Source of the DNA: Burkholderia sp. FERM BP-3421
GTDB taxonomy: Bacteria > Pseudomonadota > Gammaproteobacteria > Burkholderiales > Burkholderiaceae
Length of the DNA: 64,000 bases
Assembly (NCBI RefSeq): GCF_028657905.1
Contig: NZ_CP117782.1
Coordinates: 1,860,001-1,924,000 of the forward strand
Direction of reading: 5' to 3'
Shown here piece after piece: positions 10,673 through 19,499 of the stretch (positions within the stretch are counted from its first letter, which is position 1; the number at the start of each line of letters is the position of its first letter). The notes under the pieces are model-generated. The model did not search any database. It was not told the DNA's origin and saw only the letters and a list, made by a program, of their open reading frames with translations. The position numbers and the translations under genes are program-made.

Positions 10673-13000
10673 TTACGCCTTCTCCACCACCAGTTCACCG
10701 GACAGGCTGCCAAGCTCAGCGCCGGCAGGCGTCGCCGCCGATACACGCACGACCGTCTCCGCAAGATTCTCGTCACGCACGGCCGGCAACTGCACCGCGC
10801 GATCGCCCTGGCGCACGCGCACCGCGTCGCCATCCTTCAGACCGAGCCGGTCGAACAGCGCGGCAGGCAGCGCCGCCTTGTTCGCCGCCTTCGCGGCCGC
10901 CGTCAGATGCAGCGAACCCGCGCGGCGCACCAGCGCGTCGGCGTGATAGATCGGCACGTCGGCGAGGCGCTCGAGGCCGCCGTTCGCCGCCGCCGCGACC
11001 CGCGCCGGCGCGACCGCCGTGTGGTTCGACAGGCGCTCGGCCGCCACGCGCTCGCCCAGCGCCGCGAGACGCACCTCTTCCGAGGTTTCGTATTCGAAGT
11101 TCGGCAGGTTCAGCAGGCTGCCCAGCACGCGCAGCACCTTCCAGGCCGGACGCGTGTCGCCCAGCGGACGCACGACGCCGTTGAACGACTGCGCGACGCC
11201 TTCCGCGTTGACGAACGTACCGGCCGTTTCCGTGAACGGCGCGATCGGCAGCAGGACGTCCGCGTAGTCGAGACCGTGCTTGAACGGCGACATCACGACC
11301 ACCATCTCCGCCTGCTTCAGCGCGGCCAGGGCCTGCGCCGGGTCGGCCGTATCGAATTCCGGCTCGACGTTCAGCAGCACGTAGCCCTTGCGCGGCTGCG
11401 CGAACGCGTCGCGCGCATTGAGGCCGCCCTGGTCAGGCAGTGCGTTGACGAGGTGCGCGCCGACGGTATTGGCCGCTTCCGTCAGGAAGCCGAGCGTCGC
11501 GCCCGTCTGTTCCGCGATCCACTGCGCGGCCGCATGCAGCTGCGCGAATTGCGGATGTTGCACCACGCCGTTGCCGAGCAGCACGACGCGACGCTCGCCG
11601 CTCGTCAGCGCCTGCGCGACCTGCTGCGCGGCTTCCGATGCGGCGACGCCCGACAGCGCGTCCGGCAGCGCGACGCCGCGCGCCTGCGCGACCGCCGCGG
11701 CCACGCCGGCCAGCTCGTCGAACCATGTCGACGGCGCCGCCGCGATCCGCTTCGCGGTCGGGATCAGCGCATCGTCGCGGGTGGCGTTCAGGAAATGCAG
11801 CTTCGCGCCGTTCTTCGCGGCCTGACGCAGGCGCGCGGCGAAGAGGGGGTGGTCGCGGCGCAGGAACGAGCCGACGACGAACGCGGCGTTGACCGTCGAC
11901 AGGTCGGCGATCGGCATGCCGAGCCACGGCGCACCGTTGACCGGCGCCGAGAAATCAGCCTGACGCAGGCGGAAATCGACGTTCGGGGTCTTCAGTTCAC
12001 GCGCCAGCTGCTTGAGCAGGAACAGCTCCTCGACCGTGCTGTGCGCGCTCGACAGCGCGGCCAGCGCATTCGCGCCGTGATCGGCCGCGATGCCCTTGAG
12101 GCCCTTCGCCACGTATTCGAGCGCGGTCTGCCAGTCGGTTTCGAGCCACTGGCCGCCCTGCTTGAGCATCGGCTTGGTCAGGCGCTCTTCGCTGTTGAGG
12201 CCTTCGTACGAGAAACGGTCCTTGTCCGAGATCCAGCACTCGTTGACGGTCTCGTTCTCGAACGGCAGCACGCGCATCACGCGGTTGTTCTTGACCTGCA
12301 CCACGAGGTTCGCGCCGACGGAATCGTGCGGGCTCACCGACTTGCGGCGCGACAGTTCCCAGGTACGGGCGCTGTAGCGGAACGGCTTGCTCGTGAGCGC
12401 GCCGACCGGGCACAGGTCGATCATGTTGCCGGACAGCTCGGAATCGACCGTCTTGCCGACGAAGGTCGTGATTTCCGAGTGCTCGCCGCGGCCCAGCATG
12501 CCGAGTTCCATCACGCCGGCGACTTCCTGGCCGAAGCGGACGCAACGCGTGCAGTGGATGCAGCGCGACATTTCTTCCATCGAGATCAGCGGGCCCACGT
12601 TCTTGTGGAACACCACGCGCTTCTCTTCGCTGTAGCGCGACGACGACTTGCCGTAGCCGACCGCCAGATCCTGCAGCTGACACTCGCCGCCCTGATCGCA
12701 GATCGGGCAGTCGAGCGGGTGATTGATGAGGAGGAATTCCATCACCGATTGCTGCGCCTTCACGGCCTTGTCGGACGTGGTGTGCACGATCATGCCGGCC
12801 GACACGGGCGTCGCGCAGGCCGGTACGGCCTTCGGCATCTTCTCGACTTCAACGAGACACATCCGGCAATTGGCCGCAACCGACAGCTTCTTGTGATAGC
12901 AGAAGTGAGGGATGTACTTGTCCGCCTTGTGCGCAGCCTGGATCACCATGCTGCCTTCGGGCACCTCGACCTTCTGGCCGTCTATTTCAAGTTCAACCAT
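10673..13000 (-). CDS. nuoG: NADH-quinone oxidoreductase subunit G
   Basis: NuoG is the large iron-sulfur subunit of the complex I NADH module. In 775 residues it has an N-terminal 2Fe-2S ferredoxin domain (C34, C45, C48, C62), and the His-Cys3 N5-type site (H94, C98, C101, C107). A 4Fe-4S site (C147, C150, C153, with C197 in IDLCPVGAL) precedes a molybdopterin-oxidoreductase-like domain that has no catalytic role in complex I. It is followed immediately by nuoH and preceded by nuoF after 83 bp. Confidence 0.97.
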   Translation of the reverse strand: MVELEIDGQKVEVPEGSMVIQAAHKADKYIPHFCYHKKLSVAANCRMCLVEVEKMPKAVPACATPVSAGMIVHTTSDKAVKAQQSVMEFLLINHPLDCPICDQGGECQLQDLAVGYGKSSSRYSEEKRVVFHKNVGPLISMEEMSRCIHCTRCVRFGQEVAGVMELGMLGRGEHSEITTFVGKTVDSELSGNMIDLCPVGALTSKPFRYSARTWELSRRKSVSPHDSVGANLVVQVKNNRVMRVLPFENETVNECWISDKDRFSYEGLNSEERLTKPMLKQGGQWLETDWQTALEYVAKGLKGIAADHGANALAALSSAHSTVEELFLLKQLARELKTPNVDFRLRQADFSAPVNGAPWLGMPIADLSTVNAAFVVGSFLRRDHPLFAARLRQAAKNGAKLHFLNATRDDALIPTAKRIAAAPSTWFDELAGVAAAVAQARGVALPDALSGVAASEAAQQVAQALTSGERRVVLLGNGVVQHPQFAQLHAAAQWIAEQTGATLGFLTEAANTVGAHLVNALPDQGGLNARDAFAQPRKGYVLLNVEPEFDTADPAQALAALKQAEMVVVMSPFKHGLDYADVLLPIAPFTETAGTFVNAEGVAQSFNGVVRPLGDTRPAWKVLRVLGSLLNLPNFEYETSEEVRLAALGERVAAERLSNHTAVAPARVAAAANGGLERLADVPIYHADALVRRAGSLHLTAAAKAANKAALPAALFDRLGLKDGDAVRVRQGDRAVQLPAVRDENLAETVVRVSAATPAGAELGSLSGELVVEKA

Positions 13001-13083
13001 GATGGTGAATGGTCCTTAACCTATTTCCGCTCGTTCGCGCATACGCTCGACCGCGCGCTCGATATCCGCAACCGGGTTCCGCT

Positions 13084-14394
13084 TCAGGCCGCCGCCGCGT
13101 GCGCGTGGCCGCCGACCATGCAGTGCTTGTGCTCGACGTGATACGCGAACTCGTCCCAGTAGTGCTTGAGCATCCCGCGCACCGGCATCGCCGCCGCATC
13201 GCCGAGCGCGCAGATCGTGCGGCCCATGATGTTCTCGGCGACCGAGTTCAGCAGGTCCAGATCTTCCTTGCGACCCTCCCCGTGCTCGATCCGGTTCACG
13301 ACGCGCCACAGCCAGCCCGTGCCTTCGCGGCACGGCGTGCACTGGCCGCACGATTCCTCGTGATAGAAGTACGACAGGCGCAGCAGCGAACGGACCATGC
13401 AACGCGTCTCGTCCATCACGATCACCGCGCCCGAGCCGAGCATCGAGCCGGCCTTCGCGATCGCGTCGTAATCCATGTCGGTCTGCATCATCAGATCGCC
13501 CGGCACCACCGGTGCGGACGACCCGCCCGGGATCACCGCCTTGATCTTCTTGCCGCCGCGCATCCCGCCCGCCAGCTCCATCAGCGTCGCGAACGGCGTG
13601 CCGAGCGGCACTTCGTAGTTGCCCGGACGCTCGACGTCGCCCGACACCGAGAAGATCTTCGTGCCGCCGTTGTTCGGCTTGCCGAGTTCGAGGTAGTTCT
13701 GCGGGCCGATGCTCAGCAGGAACGGCACCGCGGCGAACGTCTCGGTGTTGTTGATCGTGGTCGGCTTGCCGTACACGCCGAAGCTCGCCGGGAACGGCGG
13801 CTTGAAGCGCGGCTGGCCCTTCTTGCCTTCGAGCGATTCGAGCAGCGCGGTTTCCTCGCCGCAGATGTACGCGCCATAGCCATGGTGCGCATGCAGCTCG
13901 AACGAGAACTCGGAGCCCATGATGCGCTCGCCGAGGAAGCCGGCGCGGCGCGCTTCGTCGAGCGCCGCCTCGAAACGGCGATAGACCTCGAAGATCTCGC
14001 CGTGGATGTAGTTGTAGCCGACCGTGATGCCCATCGCGTACGCGCCGATCGCCATGCCCTCGATCAGGGCGTGCGGATTCCAGCGCAGGATGTCGCGGTC
14101 CTTGAACGTGCCCGGCTCGCCTTCGTCCGAGTTGCAGACGAGGTACTTCTGCCCCGGGAACTGGCGCGGCATGAAGCTCCACTTCAGGCCGGTCGGGAAG
14201 CCTGCGCCGCCGCGGCCGCGCAGCCCCGACGCCTTGACGTCGGCGATCACCTGCTCGGGCGGAATCTTTTCCTCGAGGATGCGGCGCAGCTGCTGGTAGC
14301 CGCCGCGCGCGACGTAGTCTTCGAGATGCCAGTTGTCGCCGTTCAGGCCGGCGAGAATCAGCGGTTTGATGTGACGATCGTGGAGGGACGTCAT
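13084..14394 (-). CDS. nuoF: NADH-quinone oxidoreductase subunit F
   Basis: NuoF binds NADH and FMN and is the electron entry point of complex I. The 436-residue protein has the glycine-rich GRGGAGFPTG at residues 60-69, and the N3 4Fe-4S site ESCGQCTPCREGT (about residues 349-361). A fourth Cys lies in the later TICALGDAAAMP stretch. Its ATG overlaps the nuoE stop as ATGA, so the two NADH-module subunits are translationally coupled. It ends in an Ala/His-rich tail. Intact. Confidence 0.97.
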   Translation of the reverse strand: MTSLHDRHIKPLILAGLNGDNWHLEDYVARGGYQQLRRILEEKIPPEQVIADVKASGLRGRGGAGFPTGLKWSFMPRQFPGQKYLVCNSDEGEPGTFKDRDILRWNPHALIEGMAIGAYAMGITVGYNYIHGEIFEVYRRFEAALDEARRAGFLGERIMGSEFSFELHAHHGYGAYICGEETALLESLEGKKGQPRFKPPFPASFGVYGKPTTINNTETFAAVPFLLSIGPQNYLELGKPNNGGTKIFSVSGDVERPGNYEVPLGTPFATLMELAGGMRGGKKIKAVIPGGSSAPVVPGDLMMQTDMDYDAIAKAGSMLGSGAVIVMDETRCMVRSLLRLSYFYHEESCGQCTPCREGTGWLWRVVNRIEHGEGRKEDLDLLNSVAENIMGRTICALGDAAAMPVRGMLKHYWDEFAYHVEHKHCMVGGHAHAAAA

Positions 14395-14876
14395 TTCGAG
14401 AGCTCCTCAAGCAGCTGGTCGATCTTCTCGCGGCTCATGAAGCTGCACATTTTGTGGTTGTTCAGCAGCAGCACCGGCGCGTCGCCGCACGAACCGAAGC
14501 ACTCGCCTTCCTTCAGCGAGAACTTGCCGTCGGGCGTGGTTTCGCCGAAACCGATACCGAGCTTCTGCTTCAGATAAGCGGCGGTCGCTTCCGCACCGCC
14601 GTCCGGGCCGAGCTGGCACGGCAGGTTCGTGCAGAGCGTGATCTTGTGCTTGCCGACCGGTTGCAGCTCGTACATCGTGTAGAACGTCGCGACTTCCTGC
14701 ACGGCGACGGCCGGCATGTCGAGATAGTCCGCGACGAACTGCATCAGTTCGGGCGACAGCCAGCCGTGCTCTTCCTGGGCGACGGCCAGTGCCGACATCA
14801 CGGCGGACTGTTTCTGATCGGCGGGATACTTCGTCAACGCGCGATCGATTTCTTTCAGGCCTTCAGCTGAGATCAT
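14391..14876 (-). CDS. nuoE: NADH-quinone oxidoreductase subunit E
   Basis: NuoE is the thioredoxin-fold 2Fe-2S (N1a) subunit of the NADH module. The 161-residue protein has its four cluster ligands at C82, C87, C126 and C130 (CTNLPC and CFGSC). The start MISAEGLKEI was chosen over an ATG seven codons upstream because it matches the usual family N terminus. It overlaps nuoF by four bases (ATGA) and is separated from nuoD by 155 bp containing a strong hairpin. Confidence 0.95.
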   Translation of the reverse strand: MISAEGLKEIDRALTKYPADQKQSAVMSALAVAQEEHGWLSPELMQFVADYLDMPAVAVQEVATFYTMYELQPVGKHKITLCTNLPCQLGPDGGAEATAAYLKQKLGIGFGETTPDGKFSLKEGECFGSCGDAPVLLLNNHKMCSFMSREKIDQLLEELSK

Positions 14877-14999
14877 TTTCAGACACGACTCTTTCAATTC
14901 CTACCGAACGAACAACCTGCCGACTTGGGGGTACGGACGGCAGACCTGGCGCTCACTATTGACAGCTGGCGAGGGCGCAGCGCGCATCGCCGGTGATTC

Positions 15000-15028
15000 G
15001 CGGCGCCGCCCGACCGGGGCGGCGCCGC
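15000..15028 (-). other. 12-bp hairpin between nuoD and nuoE
   Basis: A perfect 12-bp inverted repeat (GCGGCGCCGCCC with its complement, five-base loop GACCG) begins four bases after the nuoD stop on the transcribed strand. No T run follows, and twelve more nuo genes lie downstream or around it, so termination is unlikely. mRNA processing or a stability boundary is a more plausible reading. Confidence 0.5.
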
Positions 15029-15031
15029 TCC

Positions 15032-16285
15032 TTAACGGTCGATCTCGCCGAACACGATGTCCTGCGTGCCGATGATCGTGACCGCATCGGCGATCATGTG
15101 GCCGCGGGCCATCTCGTCGAGCGCGGCCAGATGCGCATAGCCCGGCGCGCGGATCTTGAGCCGGTACGGCTTGTTCGCGCCGTCCGACACGAGATAGATG
15201 CCGAACTCGCCCTTCGGATGTTCGACGGCGGCGTACGCCTCGCCTTCCGGCACGTGGAAACCTTCGGTGAAGAGCTTGAAGTGGTGAATCAAGTCTTCCA
15301 TGTTGGTCTTCATGCCGACGCGCGACGGCGGTGCAACCTTGTGATTGTCGATCATCACCGGGCCCGGATTCTTGCGCAGCCAATCAATACATTGTTTCGC
15401 GATGCGGGTCGATTGGCGCATTTCCTCGACGCGAACCAGGTAGCGGTCGTAGCAGTCGCCGTTCACGCCCACCGGGATATCGAAATCGAGGCGGTCGTAC
15501 ACTTCGTACGGCTGCTTCTTGCGCAGGTCCCATGCGATCCCCGAACCGCGGATCATCGGGCCCGTCAGGCCGAGCTGCAGCGCACGCTCCGGCGTCACCA
15601 CGCCGATCCCGACGAGACGCTGCTTCCAGATCCGGTTGTCGGTCAGCAGCGTTTCGTATTCGTCGACGCAGGTCGGGAAACGATTGAAGAAATCTTCGAT
15701 GAAGTCGAGCACCGAGCCCTGGCGCGCCTCGTTCATGCGTGCGAGCGCCTTCTCGTTGCGGATCTTCGACGCCTTATACTGCGGCATCGCGTCCGGCAGG
15801 TCGCGATAGACGCCGCCCGGACGGTAATAGGCCGCGTGCATGCGCGCGCCCGACACCGCCTCGTAGACGTCCATCAGGTCCTCGCGCTCGCGGAACGCGT
15901 ACAGGAACACCGCCATCGCGCCGACGTCGAGCGCGTGCGCGCCGATCCACATCAGGTGGTTCAGCACGCGCGTGATTTCATCGAACAGCACGCGGATGTA
16001 CTGGGCGCGCTCCGGCACCTCGATGCCGAGCAGCCGCTCGATCGCCATCACGTAGCCGTGTTCGTTGACCATCATCGACACGTAGTCGAGACGATCCATG
16101 TAGGGTACGGACTGGATGAAGGTCTTGCCCTCGGCAAGCTTTTCCGTCCCGCGATGCAGGAGGCCGATGTGCGGGTCGGCGCGCTGGATCACTTCGCCAT
16201 CGAGTTCGAGCACGAGGCGCAGCACACCGTGCGCGGCCGGGTGCTGCGGACCGAAGTTGAGCGTGTAGTTCTTGATTTCTGCCAT
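15032..16285 (-). CDS. nuoD: NADH-quinone oxidoreductase subunit D
   Basis: NuoD (49-kDa homologue) together with NuoB forms the ubiquinone-binding cavity. The 417-residue protein begins MAEIKNYTLNFGPQHPAAHG, the family hallmark; the HPAAHG histidine lies at the quinone headgroup site. It ends TIIGTQDIVFGEIDR, the standard C terminus. NuoC and NuoD are separate genes here (nine bases apart), unlike the fused enterobacterial form. Intact. Confidence 0.97.
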   Translation of the reverse strand: MAEIKNYTLNFGPQHPAAHGVLRLVLELDGEVIQRADPHIGLLHRGTEKLAEGKTFIQSVPYMDRLDYVSMMVNEHGYVMAIERLLGIEVPERAQYIRVLFDEITRVLNHLMWIGAHALDVGAMAVFLYAFREREDLMDVYEAVSGARMHAAYYRPGGVYRDLPDAMPQYKASKIRNEKALARMNEARQGSVLDFIEDFFNRFPTCVDEYETLLTDNRIWKQRLVGIGVVTPERALQLGLTGPMIRGSGIAWDLRKKQPYEVYDRLDFDIPVGVNGDCYDRYLVRVEEMRQSTRIAKQCIDWLRKNPGPVMIDNHKVAPPSRVGMKTNMEDLIHHFKLFTEGFHVPEGEAYAAVEHPKGEFGIYLVSDGANKPYRLKIRAPGYAHLAALDEMARGHMIADAVTIIGTQDIVFGEIDR

Positions 16286-16294
16286 GGCGCCCTC

Positions 16295-16897
16295 TTAATG
16301 TTTCAGACCGCCATAGCGATCCTCGCGGATCACGCGCGGCGTGATTTCGCGCGGCTCGATCGTCACCGGCTGGTACACGACGCGCTTCTCTTCCGGGTCG
16401 TAACGCATCTCGACGTAGCCGGAAACCGGGAAATCCTTGCGGAACGGGTGACCGATGAAGCCGTAGTCGGTCAGGATCCGGCGCAGGTCCGGATGGCCTT
16501 CGAACACGATGCCGTACAGGTCGAACGCCTCGCGCTCGTACCAGTTGGCCGAGGCCCACACGTTCACCATGGAGGCGACGATCGGCAGATCGTCGTCGGA
16601 CGCGAACACGCGCAGGCGCAGCCGCCAGTTGTTCGACACCGACAGCAGTTGGAGCACCGCCGCGAAGCGCGGGCCGTCGTAGGCGCCGTCACCGTAGGTT
16701 TGATAGTCGACGCCGCACAGGTCGATCAACTGCTCGAAGCCGAGCGTGGGGTCGTCGCGCAATTGCGTCGCGACCTCGAGGTAGTCGCCCGCCTTCACGA
16801 CGAGCGTCAGCTCGCCGACAGACTCGGTCAGGCTCACCACGCGCGCGCCGAGCGCGGCGTCGAGGTTCGCTTTGAGGGTCTCGATTTTGCTTGCCAT
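16295..16897 (-). CDS. nuoC: NADH-quinone oxidoreductase subunit C
   Basis: NuoC (30-kDa homologue) is a cofactor-free structural subunit of the peripheral arm. The 200-residue protein contains the signature ASANWYEREAFDLYGIVFEGHPDLRRILTDYGF in its second half (ERE..D..G pattern, about residues 115-147). It is separate from nuoD. Spacing is 21 bp to nuoB and nine bp to nuoD. Intact. Confidence 0.96.
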   Translation of the reverse strand: MASKIETLKANLDAALGARVVSLTESVGELTLVVKAGDYLEVATQLRDDPTLGFEQLIDLCGVDYQTYGDGAYDGPRFAAVLQLLSVSNNWRLRLRVFASDDDLPIVASMVNVWASANWYEREAFDLYGIVFEGHPDLRRILTDYGFIGHPFRKDFPVSGYVEMRYDPEEKRVVYQPVTIEPREITPRVIREDRYGGLKH

Positions 16898-16918
16898 ATT
16901 GTGGGGTGCTCGGGGCGT

Positions 16919-17398
16919 TTATTGACGGGCGATGGTGGCGGTGCGGCGGATCTTCGCTTGCAGCTGGATCACGCCGTAGACCAACGCTTCCGCCGTCGGC
17001 GGACATCCGGGCACGTAGACATCGACCGGCACGATGCGATCGCAGCCGCGCACCACCGAATACGAATAGTGGTAGTAGCCGCCGCCGTTCGCGCACGACC
17101 CCATCGAGATCACCCAGCGCGGCTCGGCCATCTGGTCGTACACCTTGCGCAGCGCGGGCGCCATCTTGTTGCACAGCGTGCCCGCGACGATCATCACGTC
17201 CGACTGGCGCGGGCTCGGGCGAAACACGACGCCGAACCGATCCAGGTCGTAGCGGGCCGCGCCCGCATGCATCATCTCGACCGCACAACACGCGAGACCG
17301 AACGTCATCGGCCACAGCGAGCCGGTGCGCGTCCAGTTGATCAGCTTGTCAGCCGTGGTGGTGACAAAACCTTCCTTCAAGACCCCTTCGATACTCAT
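16919..17398 (-). CDS. nuoB: NADH-quinone oxidoreductase subunit B
   Basis: NuoB holds cluster N2, the last iron-sulfur centre before ubiquinone. The 159-residue protein has the adjacent cysteines C37-C38 (LACCAVEMMHA) and the further ligands C102 (MGSCANGGG) and C132 (VPGCPP). The start MSIEGVLKEGFV was chosen; an ATG 14 codons upstream gives a non-homologous extension. It follows nuoA by 63 bp. Confidence 0.96.
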   Translation of the reverse strand: MSIEGVLKEGFVTTTADKLINWTRTGSLWPMTFGLACCAVEMMHAGAARYDLDRFGVVFRPSPRQSDVMIVAGTLCNKMAPALRKVYDQMAEPRWVISMGSCANGGGYYHYSYSVVRGCDRIVPVDVYVPGCPPTAEALVYGVIQLQAKIRRTATIARQ

Positions 17399-17461
17399 TT
17401 GCTTTCCACTCCAGACAGGCGGCAGGCAGGGGCCGCCCATGCAAACCGGCGATTGAACCCG

Positions 17462-17821
17462 TCACTCCCAGTCGAGGCCACCCTTCTTCCAGATATACGC
17501 AAAGCCCAGCAGGAATTCGAGCAGGAAAATCATCATTGCCATGAACCCGGGCCAGCCGATGTCGCGCAGGGCGACGCCCCACGGAAACAGGAACGCGGTC
17601 TCGAGATCGAAGATGATGAACAGGATGGCGACGAGGTAGTAACGCACATCGAACTTCATGCGCGCGTCTTCGAACGCTTCGAAGCCGCACTCGTATGGGG
17701 AATTCTTTTGAGAGTCGGGCCTGTTGGGGCCGAGAAGCTTACCGATGCTGACCAGCGCTATGCCTAATCCGGCGCCCACGAGAATGAACAACAAGACGGG
17801 GTAATAGGCTGCGAGGTTCAA
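17462..17821 (-). CDS. nuoA: NADH-quinone oxidoreductase subunit A
   Basis: NuoA is a three-helix membrane subunit at the base of the complex I peripheral arm. The 119-residue protein shows the conserved loop SPYECGFEAFEDARMKFDVR (Cys and acidic residues) between helices 1 and 2. It is the first gene of the 14-gene operon nuoA to nuoN, all present and in the standard order. Confidence 0.96.
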   Translation of the reverse strand: MNLAAYYPVLLFILVGAGLGIALVSIGKLLGPNRPDSQKNSPYECGFEAFEDARMKFDVRYYLVAILFIIFDLETAFLFPWGVALRDIGWPGFMAMMIFLLEFLLGFAYIWKKGGLDWE

Positions 17822-17932
17822 GGCTTTCCTCTATCGGTTGGTCTGAGCGCTCCGGAGAATAACACCTTCCGGAGAAAGGATCATTTCGGAGTGCCTGCGA
17901 TCCCAAGACATCCGCAAGCATACGCCACAAAT

Positions 17933-17966
17933 GAAAAATGCCAGCCCACACGAAGCGGCTGGCATT
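17933..17966 (-). terminator. Terminator after tRNA-Leu
   Basis: The transcribed strand has AATGCCAGCC, a ten-base loop, and GGCTGGCATT followed by TTTC: a 10-bp stem with a T run. It lies just downstream of the tRNA-Leu 3' end and upstream of nuoA, so it should end the tRNA transcript and separate it from the nuo operon. Confidence 0.8.
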
Positions 17967-17975
17967 GAGTAACTT

Positions 17976-18060
17976 TGGTGCCGACGGCGAGACTCGAACT
18001 CGCACAGCTTTCGCCACTACCCCCTCAAGATAGCGTGTCTACCAATTTCACCACGTCGGC
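17976..18060 (-). tRNA. tRNA-Leu, anticodon GAG
   Basis: An 85-base cloverleaf with acceptor stem GCCGACG/CGTCGGC, a D-arm typical of leucine tRNAs (GGTGAAATTGGTAGACACGC), an anticodon stem CTATC/GGTAG around the loop TTGAGGG (anticodon GAG), a long variable arm and TTCGAGTCTCG in the T-arm. The 3' CCA is encoded. The anticodon reads CUC/CUU codons. It closely resembles E. coli tRNA-Leu(GAG). Confidence 0.95.
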
Positions 18061-18172
18061 ACTGCATGCAACCCGGGAGAGAACTTCTTGCGTCCCGCGA
18101 ATCGCTTCAAGAATTAAATTCTAACCCGGCTTTCCAAATTGTTCAACGCACAAATCCGATTTTTTTAAACTT

Positions 18173-18553
18173 TTATTTCGGAACGTCCTGACCCGGCGCG
18201 GAGGCGCTCGACGTCGCGACGGCAGCCGATGCGGCAGCCGGCTGCGACGCGGCAGCAGCCGATGCAGGCGCCGTCGTGGCCGCACCGCCCAGCACGCCGA
18301 CCGACGGCGCGGACTTGTAGGAGCCGAGGTAGGTCAGCGTGAGCGTCGCGATGAAGAAGATGGTCGCGAGAACCGCGGTGGTGCGCGACAGGAAGTTCGC
18401 GGAACCGGTCGCGCCGAACAAGCTGCCCGACGCCCCGCTGCCGAACGCCGCGCCCATGTCGGCGCCCTTGCCATGCTGCAGCAGCACAAGGCCGATCACG
18501 CCCAGCGCGGACAGCAGCTGCACCACAATAATCAGTACTTTCAGATACGGCAT
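18173..18553 (-). CDS. secG: Preprotein translocase subunit SecG
   Basis: SecG is the small membrane subunit of the SecYEG translocon. The 126-residue protein has two membrane helices (about residues 3-22 and 55-73) flanking the conserved loop LLQHGKGADMGAAFGSGASGSLFG, the SecG signature. An Ala/Ser-rich tail of about 45 residues follows. The start MPYLKVLIIVVQLLSALGV was chosen over an upstream ATG that gives a non-homologous leader. It sits 83 bp downstream of tpiA on the same strand. Confidence 0.93.
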   Translation of the reverse strand: MPYLKVLIIVVQLLSALGVIGLVLLQHGKGADMGAAFGSGASGSLFGATGSANFLSRTTAVLATIFFIATLTLTYLGSYKSAPSVGVLGGAATTAPASAAAASQPAAASAAVATSSASAPGQDVPK

Positions 18554-18636
18554 CACTCTCACCTGAGTTGGGGTTTGAGCGGCCGGCACGCGCCGACCGC
18601 CTGGATTCATTCACTATGCTGCGGACACGGCCCGCA

Positions 18637-19392
18637 TCAGCCCGCGGCCCGGCAGATCGCCAGGAAATCGTCGCTCTTCAGCGACGCGCCGCCGATCAGG
18701 CCACCGTCGATATCCGCCTGGCCGAACAGCTCGACCGCGTTGTCGGCCTTCACGCTGCCGCCATACAACAGCGACACGTGCGCCACGCCCTTCGCCTCGA
18801 GACGCGCGCGCAGGAACGCATGCACCTGCTGCGCCTGGTCGGACGTCGCGCTCTTGCCGGTGCCGATCGCCCAGACGGGTTCGTAGGCCACCACGATGCG
18901 CGCCGCCTCGTCCGTCGACAACACCGCCAGCACCGCGTCCAACTGCGTGCCGACCACCTGCTCGGTCACGCCGGCCTCGCGCTCTTCGAGCGTCTCGCCG
19001 ACGCACACGACCGGCGTCAGGCCCGCCGCGAGCGCACGCTGCGTCTTCGCCGCGACCGCCGCATCGGTTTCGCCATGATACGCGCGCCGCTCGGAGTGAC
19101 CGACGAGCGCATAGGCCGCACCGAATTCGGCCACCATGCCCGCGGCGACTTCGCCGGTGTACGCGCCCTGTTCGTGCGCGGACACGTCCTGCGCGCCCAC
19201 CGCGACGCGGCCGCCCTGCAGCCGCCCGCACGCCTGCGCGAGATACGGGAACGGCACGCATACGCCGACGGCCACACTGTCCGGCACCGCGAGCGCGCCT
19301 TGCGCGACGCTGTCCAGCAATGCCTGGTTGCCGTCGAGGCGGCCATGCATCTTCCAGTTGCCGATCACCCGCTTGGTTCTTTGTTTCGACAT
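18637..19392 (-). CDS. tpiA: Triose-phosphate isomerase
   Basis: TpiA interconverts dihydroxyacetone phosphate and glyceraldehyde 3-phosphate in the cytoplasm. The 251-residue TIM barrel has the catalytic NWKMH near the N terminus, the catalytic histidine in VGHSERR, the catalytic glutamate in VAYEPVWAIGTGK, and the phosphate-binding LLYGGSVKADNA. The start MSKQRTKRVIGNWKMH was preferred to upstream ATGs. tpiA-secG-tRNA-nuoA is a typical beta-proteobacterial order. Confidence 0.96.
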   Translation of the reverse strand: MSKQRTKRVIGNWKMHGRLDGNQALLDSVAQGALAVPDSVAVGVCVPFPYLAQACGRLQGGRVAVGAQDVSAHEQGAYTGEVAAGMVAEFGAAYALVGHSERRAYHGETDAAVAAKTQRALAAGLTPVVCVGETLEEREAGVTEQVVGTQLDAVLAVLSTDEAARIVVAYEPVWAIGTGKSATSDQAQQVHAFLRARLEAKGVAHVSLLYGGSVKADNAVELFGQADIDGGLIGGASLKSDDFLAICRAAG

Positions 19393-19499
19393 CGTTCGTC
19401 TCGTCATGGACATGCCGGCAGGGCCGGCCGTCGGGTTCATCCGGCGAAGCAAACCTGCGATTTTACTGCGCGGCCCAGGAACCGGTCAAACCGGCCCTG

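Noticed and set aside
9044..13141. A very long (>1300-codon) open frame antisense to nuoG, nuoH and nuoI, and similar frames opposite nuoL, nuoM and kdpD
   Set aside because: Translation is Arg/His/Asp/Ala-rich low complexity without any domain, as expected from the complementary strand of high-GC codon usage. The genes on the other strand have full motifs.
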